Of a DNA stretch of 15,297 nt, positions 1-7,260 are shown one piece after another. A model generated the notes under the pieces. It was not told where the DNA came from. It made no database searches and worked only from the letters and a program-made list of their open reading frames with translations. The translations under genes and the position numbers were made by a program. Source of the DNA: Aalborgiella sp031390045 (lineage in GTDB: Bacteria; Pseudomonadota; Gammaproteobacteria; Burkholderiales; Burkholderiaceae_C); assembly GCA_031390045.1 (NCBI GenBank), contig JANMTB010000097.1:1-15297 (forward strand), in the 5' to 3' direction. Numbering within the stretch: the stretch's first letter is position 1; each line of letters starts with the position of its first letter.

Positions 1-348
1 GAGCGCGGCTGTCGTCGGGCCGTTGGCGACCGTGATGGTGATGTTGTAGAACTGGCCTGTGCCACCAACGACCAGGGGGCTGGCGCTGACGGTTTTGGTG
101 GCGGTGATCGTCGGTGTCAAAGTATCCGTATCCGTCGCAGAACAACTAGCAGGCGCACCACTTGCGTATGACAAACCTGTTCCAACAGGCCCAGCCACAC
201 ATGTCAAAACCAGCCCCGCAGGCCGCGTAACTGTCGCTGTGTTAACAGTAGTTTGCGCTAACAATTGACTAGAAGCTAAAAGCGCCAAAAGTGCAAAAAA
301 TGCACTGGCGGTACTTTTTACCCTAGCGAGAGATAGAAGATGACTCAT
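1..348 (-). CDS. Secreted DUF11-type surface protein, N-terminal part (3' end outside window)
   Basis: Read on the minus strand from an ATG at 348-346, the frame stays open for 116 codons to the window edge, so the C-terminus is missing. The first ~32 residues form a signal peptide: a basic start (MSHLLSLARVKSTASAFF), a hydrophobic stretch rich in Leu and Ala, and a likely cleavage after LLA/Q. The mature part begins with a Thr/Val-rich region and reaches a segment (TATKTVSASPLVVGGTGQFY) typical of the start of a DUF11 beta-sandwich repeat. An in-frame GTG four codons upstream (360-358) is an alternative start; neither has a clear Shine-Dalgarno. The gene lies 60 bp downstream of another DUF11 gene on the same strand and may share its transcript. 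DUF11 proteins are generally exported surface or adhesin-like proteins; no specific ligand can be inferred. Confidence 0.72.
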   Translation of the reverse strand, partial: MSHLLSLARVKSTASAFFALLALLASSQLLAQTTVNTATVTRPAGLVLTCVAGPVGTGLSYASGAPASCSATDTDTLTPTITATKTVSASPLVVGGTGQFYNITITVANGPTTAAL

Positions 349-408
349 ACGTGTAATCACTTTTGGATTTGAATTTATTGTGCTTCTGAGAATATTGAGC
401 GGCTGCAT

Positions 409-1925
409 TTAATTGACGCTGCAGGTATATGCAAACTGAAGTGCACCACTGACTGGCAATTCAGCGACAGTAATACCTGCACCAGTTAAGTTTCCAATAG
501 TCAATGGGCCAGCAGGGCAAACAGTGCCGACGCCTGTAATAGTACAAATCACCGGATTGTCTACAGGGCAGGTTAAACCTGCTCCTACCACGTCGGTAAC
601 AATGACGTTATTCGCAAAGGATGGGCCTTGGTTCGTTAAAGTAACAACATAGTTGTTAGTGCCGCCACTGGTAGCTAGCGCTTTGCCATCTGTTTTGGTA
701 ATGACGACGCTGGCAGCGGTAGTTATAGGAGTAGCCTCAAAACCACATCCTGCATTTGCAACAGAACCAGCCAATCCATCAGAAGGGCAAGCCGCAATTG
801 TTCCCGTAGTCGTTTCGGTCGCTTTATTAGGATCGCTGCCACCAAAAACTTTCGCTCTATTAGTTAGCGTTGTACCGCTAGCTACGGTAGATGCCACAGA
901 TACTGGCAAAGTAAACACACCCGTTCCGCCAACTGGTATAGCGGTTGTCGTTGTGCAAGTGGCTGTATCGTTCGTATTAGTTGTTGTTGAGACCGCACAA
1001 GTAAATGAAGCGCCGTTTGCGCCACCGGCAGTTAATGACGCCACAAAAGACATGCCAGCGGGAAGAATATCTTTAATAGTAGTCGTTCCGATTGTTGCGC
1101 CCGTTCCAGTATTGCTTACTGTAAAAGTATATGTACCCGTACTACCAGCAACAAAACTTGCTCCACCATCATCTTTCACCAAAGATAAATTTGGCTCAAT
1201 ATTCGGCGCACAAAAGCCAAAGCTCGTCCACCCCAAAAACTGCTGCGCCCCACCGTGATTAGGTCCTGTTCTGAACTCTTCTGAAGCAGAAGTAATGCCG
1301 TTAAAGTCGAAATTTGCGGTCACATTACAAGCAGAATTGGTATTGGCGCAATTGTTACTCGTCGTTGCCGTCACCGTGCCCGTTGCCAAATTTACAGTAT
1401 GCCCAACACCTCCGACCAGTGAAGTTGGCAATAGCGTTCCATTGGCTCTTGCCACAACCACGTCCTGCCAATTCCCTGTGACAAAGTCCACATCAGTTGC
1501 AACGTAGACAAATTTGTTAATTGGCCGACTAAAAGTGATTGTTTGAGTTGAGAGACTGGTATTAAGAGTAGGCGTGGTGTGTGCTGCCCGAACGACGTTA
1601 GGCAAACCGCCGTGAGTCACTTGATCTGGCGTACCAGCCGTAAAAGGCTGCGCATTAGTGATGTTGAAGGTCATCGTGACTGCATTGACGCCTGTACCAA
1701 CTGTGAAAGACAATGGCCCCACCGAACCTGCCGGCCAACCTCCTGCTGGTACCGCAAAATTTGCGCCGTCTCATTAGCCACACAAGCAGATGACTGCGCG
1801 TGCGCACCCAAGCTAAGCAAAAACGCGAAAGCCACCAACAGTCCTTGCAGCATGACTTGCAAGGTGGGTGCTCGAACATTTTGTGGCTTCAATTTTGCGA
1901 ATGTCAACATATAGGGTCTCATCAT
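409..1925 (-). pseudogene. Secreted DUF11 surface protein gene with an apparent one-base frameshift
   Basis: Two overlapping minus-strand frames form one gene. The upstream frame (ATG at 1925, others at 1922 and 1910) encodes a signal peptide with core LLVAFAFLLSLGAHAQ, then SSACVANETAQI. There it loses sense and continues out of frame. The downstream frame, open from 1762 to the TAA at 409, continues with FAVPAGGWPAGSVGPLSF. Adding one T to the T-run (minus strand, around 1756-1762) joins them into a protein of roughly 500 residues. Its order is: signal peptide; an N-terminal beta-rich domain of ~180 residues that I do not recognise; an internal DUF11 repeat (NLSLVKDDGGASFVAGSTGT); and a C-terminal DUF11 module ending FAYTCSVN-stop. 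No membrane anchor, LPXTG or IPTL-CTERM tail is seen. The break may be a real inactivating mutation or a homopolymer sequencing error; the rest of the frame is undamaged, so it is recent if real. Confidence 0.75.
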
Positions 1926-2179
1926 TTTTTCGACAACAAAACTCCCCGTCTTAACATGCAAGAGGAAGTAGCAATTTAGTATTACTAATTATTATCTGAT
2001 ATTTACACCTGATTACAAAGACTTAAGGCGCTTTTAGACTTAAGTCGATCAAAGAAACAACACACTTTCGTGAAAAAAATACTGATTTTGAATAATTATT
2101 AATTTACGCTAAGCTCTGTAAGTCTTTGAATTTAAAATAAATATTCTTAATTTTTTGTGAACTTCTTTTGGCTGGCCAT
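1926..2179. other. AT-rich intergenic region between DUF11 gene and thioesterase
   Basis: About 250 bp with no convincing gene on either strand. It should contain the promoter of the minus-strand DUF11 gene and the 3' end of the thioesterase transcript. It is markedly AT-rich and holds one clear inverted repeat (2020-2046, listed separately). No confident -35/-10 pair could be picked by eye. Confidence 0.5.
2020..2046. repeat. 8-bp inverted repeat containing a duplicated GACTTAAG
   Basis: GACTTAAG at 2020-2027 is perfectly complementary to CTTAAGTC at 2039-2046 with an 11-nt spacer. The same octamer also recurs directly (2020-2027 and 2037-2044, a 17-bp step). It lies ~95 bp upstream of the likely DUF11 gene start and ~135 bp downstream of the thioesterase stop. 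It could be an operator or a weak stem-loop. There is no following T-run, so it is not a standard terminator. Confidence 0.35.
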
Positions 2180-2614
2180 TTAATTTTTCACTATTTCACG
2201 AGGTCGGCCTTGGTCGTCAATAGCGACATAGGTAACAGAAGCTTCAGTCACTTTGATGTACCTACCTTGACTTCTAAAGCGTTCGGCAAACACCTCAACC
2301 TTCACAGTCACAGACGTGCGGCCAATGCGTGTGACTTCTGAGAAAAATGACAAAATATCGCCGACGCGCACGGGCTGCTTGAAAATAAACTCATTCACCG
2401 CCACCGTCGCCATGCGGCCTTGGGTGTGACGCGCTGGGATGACGCTACCAGCCAAGTCAACCTGCGCCATGACCCAACCTCCAAAAATATCGCCGTTGGC
2501 ATTGCAATCTGCCGGCATAGGGATAACTTTGAGTACCAATTCCTTATCTAGTGGCAATGCCACATTCAGAACTGAAGGGGAAATCGGCAGACCAGTGCTT
2601 GCAATTGTGGACAT
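2180..2614 (-). CDS. YciA-type acyl-CoA thioesterase (hotdog fold)
   Basis: Hydrolyses acyl-CoA thioesters to free acid and CoA in the cytoplasm; YciA relatives act broadly on short to long acyl-CoAs. The chain of ~144 residues is the usual length for a single-hotdog enzyme. The family motif is clear near residues 36-57: CNANGDIFGGWVMAQVDLAG, with the Asn/Asp and GG turn that open the hotdog central helix. It is followed by the strand motif TVAVNEFIFKQPVRVGD and a C-terminal VTEASVTYVAID strand. The frame also extends three codons to a TTG (2623), but the ATG at 2614 is the simpler start; no strong Shine-Dalgarno is visible for either. The gene diverges from the ABC exporter across 90 bp, so both promoters must lie in that gap or overlap coding sequence. 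Family assignment is confident; substrate preference is not known. Confidence 0.9.
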   Translation of the reverse strand: MSTIASTGLPISPSVLNVALPLDKELVLKVIPMPADCNANGDIFGGWVMAQVDLAGSVIPARHTQGRMATVAVNEFIFKQPVRVGDILSFFSEVTRIGRTSVTVKVEVFAERFRSQGRYIKVTEASVTYVAIDDQGRPREIVKN

Positions 2615-2704
2615 CAGAGACAATCTATAGTTAAAAGCTCACCTAAATACGCAATAAGGTTGCAAATAGATGTGGCAAACATTACAAATGAGAGATTATC
2701 AAAG

Positions 2705-4642
2705 ATGCGCGGTTATAGCCACCTGAACACAACAAATGTTGTCCCTAATTCTGTAGCAACTACGCAACAAGCTGCCACGCCTCGTTCAGACTGGGCGACT
2801 TTAGCACGGCTTTTCCCATACCTTTGGTACTACAAGTGGCGGGTGATGGCGGCGCTGGCTTTCATGGTGGGCGCCAAAGTTGCCAATGTAGGTGTGCCGC
2901 TCTTGCTCAAAGAGCTGGTGGATGCGATGAACCCCAACCAAATCACCGGAACGCAAGCCCTGCTGGTGGTGCCTGTGGCTTTGCTTGTTGGCTACGGTTT
3001 GTTGAGGTTATCCACAAGCTTGTTAACAGAATTGCGTGAATTGGTTTTCTCAAAAGCTACCGAAGGTGCTGCGCGCAGCATTTCGTTAGAAGTTTTCCGC
3101 CATTTGCACAATTTAAGTCTTCGTTTTCACCTAGAACGCCAAACCGGCGGCATGACGCGTGATATTGAACGTGGCACCCGCGCCGTGCGCACGCTGATTG
3201 GTTTTACCCTGTTCAACATTGCCCCCACGCTGATAGAAATGGCGCTGGTGCTGACGCTTTTGGCGGTCAAATTTGACGCTTGGTTTGCTTGGATCACCGT
3301 CGCCGCCTTGGTGCTGTACATCACCTACACCATCACGGTGACTGAATGGCGCACGCAATTTCGCATCAAAATGAACGAGATGGACGGCCAAGCACACACG
3401 CGTGCGATTGACTCACTGCTGAACTACGAAACCGTCAAATACTTCAACAACGAGGCCTTTGAAGCCAAACGCTACGACGAAAACCTAGAGAAATTTCGCG
3501 CTGCCTCAGTCAAAAGCCAAACCACGCTGAGCTTGCTGAACACGGGCCAGCAGCTCATCATCGCCACTGCACTTGTTGCCATGCTCTGGCGCGCCACCCA
3601 AGGCGTGGTCGAAGGCCGCATGACGCTGGGCGACTTGGTGATGGTCAACGCCTTCATGATCCAACTCTACATTCCGCTGAACTTTTTAGGCGTGATTTAC
3701 CGTGAAATCAAGCAAAGTTTGACCGATTTGGACAAAATGTTTGTCCTTTTAGAGCGGGAACGCGAGATTGCAGATGTTCCAGGTGCTCAAAAACTCGTTA
3801 TTTCATCAAAATCAGTCATTTTAGAGCAAAATTCGACTACATCCGGCGTATTTATTGCCTCAACAGCTACAAACAATATAGCAAATAACATCTCAAACAG
3901 CATCAATTCACCCGAAATCAGCTTCCAAAACGTGCATTTTGCGTACGAGGCCAGCCGCCCGATCTTGCACGGCATCAGCTTCACTGTGCCTGCTGGCAAA
4001 ACCGTGGCAGTCGTCGGACCGTCAGGGGCGGGGAAATCGACATTGGCGCGGTTGCTGTTCAGGTTTTATGACGTACAACAGGGCACGATTTCAATTGCTG
4101 GCCAGGACATCAAGACCGTCACCCAAGCCAGCGTGCGCGAAGCGATTGGCATTGTGCCGCAAGACACCGTGCTGTTCAACGACACCGTGGCCTACAACAT
4201 TGCCTATGGCCGCACTGGGGCAACGCAAGCGCAAGTGGAAGAAGCGGCCAAATCGGCGCGGATTCACGACTTCATCGCCTCCACGCCTTTAGGCTACCAA
4301 ACCATGGTTGGCGAGCGCGGGCTGAAGCTCTCTGGCGGCGAAAAGCAACGCGTCGCCATCGCCCGAACCCTGCTGAAAAACCCGCCCATTTTGATTTTTG
4401 ACGAAGCCACCTCCGCGCTGGACTCCGCCAACGAACGCGCTATTCAGGCCGAGCTGCAAAACGTGGCACAAAACAAGACGACATTGGTGATTGCCCACAG
4501 GTTATCCACCGTGGTGGATGCGCATGAAATTTTGGTGATGGATGCCGGCCACATCGTCGAGCGGGGCAACCATGCGCAGCTTTTAACGCACAACGGCATT
4601 TACGCGCAGATGTGGGCGCTGCAGCAAAGTGGCGGGGAGTGA
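2705..4642 (+). CDS. Atm1/ABCB7-type ABC exporter (fused membrane and ATPase domains)
   Basis: Half-size ABC exporter of the inner membrane, working as a homodimer. Bacterial Atm1 proteins export glutathione-linked or metal-thiol compounds; the mitochondrial relatives support cytosolic Fe-S assembly. From the ATG at 2705 it is 645 residues. The six-helix membrane domain spans ~35-340 and contains Atm1 hallmarks such as YFNNEAFEAKRYD and NFLGVIYREIKQSLTDLDKM. The ATPase domain shows Walker A GPSGAGKST (~438-446), Q-loop Q486, signature LSGGE (~542-546), Walker B ILIFDE (D566, E567) and H-loop H598, all intact. The frame is open further up to TTG 2660 and GTG 2672, but homology begins near residue 28, so ATG 2705 is preferred. 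The linker between the domains is ~33 residues longer than usual, Ser/Asn/Ile-rich, and coded by an interspersed repeat (3821-3903). It converges with the next gene across 39 bp; no terminator hairpin was seen there. Confidence 0.93.
   Translation: MRGYSHLNTTNVVPNSVATTQQAATPRSDWATLARLFPYLWYYKWRVMAALAFMVGAKVANVGVPLLLKELVDAMNPNQITGTQALLVVPVALLVGYGLLRLSTSLLTELRELVFSKATEGAARSISLEVFRHLHNLSLRFHLERQTGGMTRDIERGTRAVRTLIGFTLFNIAPTLIEMALVLTLLAVKFDAWFAWITVAALVLYITYTITVTEWRTQFRIKMNEMDGQAHTRAIDSLLNYETVKYFNNEAFEAKRYDENLEKFRAASVKSQTTLSLLNTGQQLIIATALVAMLWRATQGVVEGRMTLGDLVMVNAFMIQLYIPLNFLGVIYREIKQSLTDLDKMFVLLEREREIADVPGAQKLVISSKSVILEQNSTTSGVFIASTATNNIANNISNSINSPEISFQNVHFAYEASRPILHGISFTVPAGKTVAVVGPSGAGKSTLARLLFRFYDVQQGTISIAGQDIKTVTQASVREAIGIVPQDTVLFNDTVAYNIAYGRTGATQAQVEEAAKSARIHDFIASTPLGYQTMVGERGLKLSGGEKQRVAIARTLLKNPPILIFDEATSALDSANERAIQAELQNVAQNKTTLVIAHRLSTVVDAHEILVMDAGHIVERGNHAQLLTHNGIYAQMWALQQSGGE
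3821..3903 (-). repeat. Interspersed AT-rich repeat, copy 1, inside the Atm1 linker
   Basis: Colinear without gaps with 7151-7233 (about 60 of 83 positions identical by hand count). The 50-bp core (3833-3882) also matches the reverse complement of 10152-10201 (about 37 of 50). The shared core includes GTATTTATTG followed by an imperfect AGCTA palindrome. The surrounding exporter gene has higher GC, so the insert stands out. Read on the minus strand the repeat encodes MLFEMLFAILFVAVEAINT, close to the signal peptide of the M14 peptidase. The exporter reads it in the other orientation without a stop. Confidence 0.75.
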
Positions 4643-4681
4643 GCCCCTGGATTATTCTAGAACCGCACCGCCCCGTCAGTT

Positions 4682-6298
4682 TTAATTCACGTTGCAGGTA
4701 TACGCAAACTGCAGCGCACTGTTTGGCGGGAAAGTAGCAATCGCGAGCCCTGTCGTCAGATTGGTGAATGTCAGCGGACCTGCAGGACACGCAGCAGCTC
4801 CGGCTGTCACCGAACAAGTCACCGTATTGGCAGGCGGGCAAGTCAACCCCGCGCCGACCACATCTGTCACAACCACGCCGTCAGCGGCCGCTGGCCCGGC
4901 GTTTGAAACGGTAACCACATAATTATTCGTCCCGCCTGATGTAGCGATAATTTTGGAATCAGTCTTAGCAATCGTTATCGCGACTAGCGCACTTCTGTTG
5001 GTATACGTACACACAATATTGGTATCGGCAACTCCCACCGTCAAGGTGCTGCCCGACAAACCTGTCGTGCCAGTACATGCCAAGCTGGTGTTGTAGTTGG
5101 TGGCTACGCCAGTGGTGAAGGCCTCTGCCAAAGTCAGCACGCTGCCGACGTAGAGGGTTTGCGCTGCACCGGTGTCAGTTTCCGTCGCTGTGTTGGCCAC
5201 TGAGGCTAAGCTGGTCAGACCGGTCGCACTGACGGTGACAGCGTCGTTCAAGACGGCGTTGACCCAGGCTTTACGCAAAGTAACGGTGGCCGTTTTCTTG
5301 GTATTTGTAAACGTACAAATAGCCGTGTTGTTCAACCCGAGCAAGTTTGCGTTTATTGTTCTTGTCGCATTGTCGATCGTAACAAACGGCGCGGCACTGC
5401 CATCGGGCCTGAGACAGGTAATCACAGCCGCAGATTCCCAACCTGCAGCAAGACTTTCAGTGACTGTGATGGTTCTCGTAGTAGCCGCCAGAGGAATGGA
5501 GACAAGTTGTGATTGGTTGTCTGAAAGCGTGAAACTACTCACGCTAGGTGAGACACCGCTGGGTGACGATGCCGCAAACTGGAAATTTTGTGGATCTCCG
5601 TCAGGGGTTGTTTGCTTGATAATTCGAACCCAACCTTGCACGGTGGCGCCCGCTAAAGTTGCTTCAACGGGGCCACTCAAGCACTTGGAGTCAGGTTTTG
5701 GAATAATGTTACGCGCATTGCACGCATAAGGCTGCTGGGCATTCCATGCGATGGTGTAGGGTACATTCAATCCGCCAGAACCCGCTGCTGGCTCACAGCG
5801 AACCTTGACACTTTTCATTTCTAAGGTAGCCACGCCACCACCCACATAATCACCACACGTGTCTTGCGCACCAACGAATGCGGGGTCCAAGTCAGCAAAT
5901 GGCGCAGGGCTGGATGGGAAAGTGGTAACAGAACACGTACCCCCCGTATTTGCAGGAAGATTACCAACTTGTCCAATGAAATAAGCAACATCATACCGGT
6001 TGGTATTCGTGCCCGAAACATCCGCGATGACGTCCACTAAAACGTCCGTACCAGCCAAACAAGTGGTCAACGTGTTTGCCGCAGGCTGCGAGAATGTTAA
6101 AACAGTGGTGAATTCCTTGGCTGTACAAATGCCATTTCGACCAATTCGATCGCCGATACAAGTTAAATCATTCACAGCAGTCACTGTCGCAGTCTGCGCG
6201 TGCAAGGCAGAATAGCTCAAGCTGAGCATACAAAAAATTATAGGTAATACGCATTCTCGAAATTTAATTCGACTCAACAGAATAAAACAATTTTGCAT
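4682..6298 (-). CDS. Secreted Cys-rich protein with prealbumin-like domains and C-terminal DUF11 module
   Basis: Exported surface-type protein of 538 residues; function unknown. The ATG at 6298 is preferred over the upstream TTG at 6331 because AAGG lies 9 nt before it. Residues 1-35 are a signal peptide (LPIIFCMLSLSYSALHAQ). Residues ~36-205 form a Cys-rich domain with NDLTCIGDRIGRNGICTAKE, RYDVAYFIG, GGTCSVTTFPSSPAPFADLD and a PYTIAWN segment, which I cannot name. Next come two prealbumin-like or SpaA-like units: one from VRIIKQTTPDGDPQNF to CTFTNTK, the other from TVTLRKAWVN to CTYTNR. The last ~100 residues are a DUF11 module (IAKTDSKIIATSGGTNNYVV ... FAYTCNVN-stop), paralogous to the end of the frameshifted gene at 409-1925. 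No sortase signal, IPTL-CTERM or membrane anchor is seen. It starts 77 bp after the M14 peptidase stop on the same strand, so it may have its own promoter. Confidence 0.85.
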   Translation of the reverse strand: MQNCFILLSRIKFRECVLPIIFCMLSLSYSALHAQTATVTAVNDLTCIGDRIGRNGICTAKEFTTVLTFSQPAANTLTTCLAGTDVLVDVIADVSGTNTNRYDVAYFIGQVGNLPANTGGTCSVTTFPSSPAPFADLDPAFVGAQDTCGDYVGGGVATLEMKSVKVRCEPAAGSGGLNVPYTIAWNAQQPYACNARNIIPKPDSKCLSGPVEATLAGATVQGWVRIIKQTTPDGDPQNFQFAASSPSGVSPSVSSFTLSDNQSQLVSIPLAATTRTITVTESLAAGWESAAVITCLRPDGSAAPFVTIDNATRTINANLLGLNNTAICTFTNTKKTATVTLRKAWVNAVLNDAVTVSATGLTSLASVANTATETDTGAAQTLYVGSVLTLAEAFTTGVATNYNTSLACTGTTGLSGSTLTVGVADTNIVCTYTNRSALVAITIAKTDSKIIATSGGTNNYVVTVSNAGPAAADGVVVTDVVGAGLTCPPANTVTCSVTAGAAACPAGPLTFTNLTTGLAIATFPPNSALQFAYTCNVN

Positions 6299-6375
6299 TT
6301 TTTGTAACCTTTGGTTTCTATTATCGCTCAAATTTTATAAAAAAGCGATCACGAAAAAGCTCCCCAAAAAAACCA

Positions 6376-7233
6376 TCACGGCCGCACCTTCTCCCCCATC
6401 CACCGCAACAAATCCAGCCACATTTGCCGCGTTTCGGCATCTAGCGGGGTGCGCTGGGCGTTGGGAAGCTCGATCGTCACGACGGGCATGCCTTTGTGCA
6501 CGCCGCCGTAGTTGCCGAGTGAGCCGGGGAAGATGCCGACTTGGTCGAGGTACAAACGGCCTAGTTTTGACGGCGGCACTGTCGGGCCATCAAAATCTAG
6601 CACGCCGTAGGGTGCATGGATGCTGACGATGAGATGCGGCTTGAAGCTGGCCATGTCGTCGTGCAGAAACTTGGATTCTGGCTCGGACAGCGGCTCTGGC
6701 CCCGGCCAGCGACGTGGGTCCTTTTTGGTGCGCTGCTCCCAGTAGATTTTGGCATCACGTGACCAGTTGGGCGTAGGGAAATTGCGGTTCAGATCGACGC
6801 CGTGGGCATTTACGCGTTTAGCTGGCCGCGCCATCAGGCCATCAGGGTTCAGCATAGGAATAAAGCGCCAATGCACGGGGTTGGGCGCATTGGAAGGGGC
6901 TTGGGCGGCAAGTTTGATCCAATGCAATGCCACGGAGCTAGATGACAACTCGTCACCATGAATGCCACCGACCACCAGCACACGCAAGGTGGGCGCATCG
7001 GCAGCGCTACGCACGGGCGGCATGTCGCGCTTGAGCAATGGCGCACCTTTGACCGAGCGCGCACCGGTATCGACCAAGTTGGCCTGCAAACAGAGCTGCG
7101 CAGAGACATTAGGCAAGTGCTTGGCCATGGTTTGGCAAAAAACCTCATTTTTAGAGGCATTTTCGGCTATAGCCGTTGTGTTTATTGCCTGAATAGCTAT
7201 TAATAATATAGCATATTTTAACTTAAATAACAT
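6376..7233 (-). CDS. Exported M14-family zinc carboxypeptidase (MpaA-like)
   Basis: Metallopeptidase of the M14 family; the closest functional type by motif is murein peptide amidase A, which trims peptidoglycan peptides. The 285-residue chain has the zinc ligands H92 and E95 in GGIHGDE and H206 in VSIHAPYG. It also has the substrate-binding Arg in LNRNFPTPNW (R150), a GPEPLSEPES segment (178-187) and the catalytic Glu in VVTIELP (E255). The N-terminus (MLFKLKYAILLIAIQAINTT, then AIAEN) is a signal peptide, suggesting periplasmic action, whereas E. coli MpaA is cytoplasmic. A CAGG Shine-Dalgarno sits 7 nt before the ATG. The start codon and signal peptide lie within an interspersed repeat (7151-7233). 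It follows the cobalamin adenosyltransferase by 27 bp, probably in one transcript. Substrate assignment to murein is inference, supported only by the nearby ampG. Confidence 0.88.
   Translation of the reverse strand: MLFKLKYAILLIAIQAINTTAIAENASKNEVFCQTMAKHLPNVSAQLCLQANLVDTGARSVKGAPLLKRDMPPVRSAADAPTLRVLVVGGIHGDELSSSSVALHWIKLAAQAPSNAPNPVHWRFIPMLNPDGLMARPAKRVNAHGVDLNRNFPTPNWSRDAKIYWEQRTKKDPRRWPGPEPLSEPESKFLHDDMASFKPHLIVSIHAPYGVLDFDGPTVPPSKLGRLYLDQVGIFPGSLGNYGGVHKGMPVVTIELPNAQRTPLDAETRQMWLDLLRWMGEKVRP
7151..7233 (-). repeat. Interspersed AT-rich repeat, copy 2, forming the start and signal peptide of the M14 peptidase
   Basis: Matches copy 1 (3821-3903) position for position, including the ATG, and matches copy 3 in about 40 of 50 core positions (7163-7212). 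It contains two perfect palindromes: CGGCTATAGCCG at 7164-7175 and AATAGCTATT at 7192-7201, separated by 16 nt. It encodes peptidase residues 1 to about 28 on the minus strand. Confidence 0.78.
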
Positions 7234-7260
7234 ACGAAAACCTGTTCCTGGCGCCTCTGA

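Noticed and set aside
653..1258. Long plus-strand open frame (201 codons) opposite the DUF11 gene
   Set aside because: Its translation is the low-complexity Val/Pro/Ala antisense of a Thr/Ala/Gly-rich DUF11 protein, with no domain or ribosome-binding site. The same holds for the plus-strand frame at 5172-5729.
1756..1762. Programmed -1 ribosomal frameshift in the DUF11 gene
   Set aside because: The zero-frame codons CAA ATT TTG do not form the X XXY YYZ slippery pattern, and no obvious downstream pseudoknot was seen. Mutation or sequencing error is simpler.
3787..3999. Minus-strand small ORF in the Atm1 gene containing a hydrophobic MLFEMLFAILFVAVEAINT peptide
   Set aside because: Not considered a gene: it lies antisense to a conserved ATPase coding region, and its similarity to the M14 signal peptide is explained by the shared DNA repeat.
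4643..4681. Terminator between the convergent ABC exporter and DUF11 genes
   Set aside because: No stem with a T-run could be found in the 39-bp gap on either strand.
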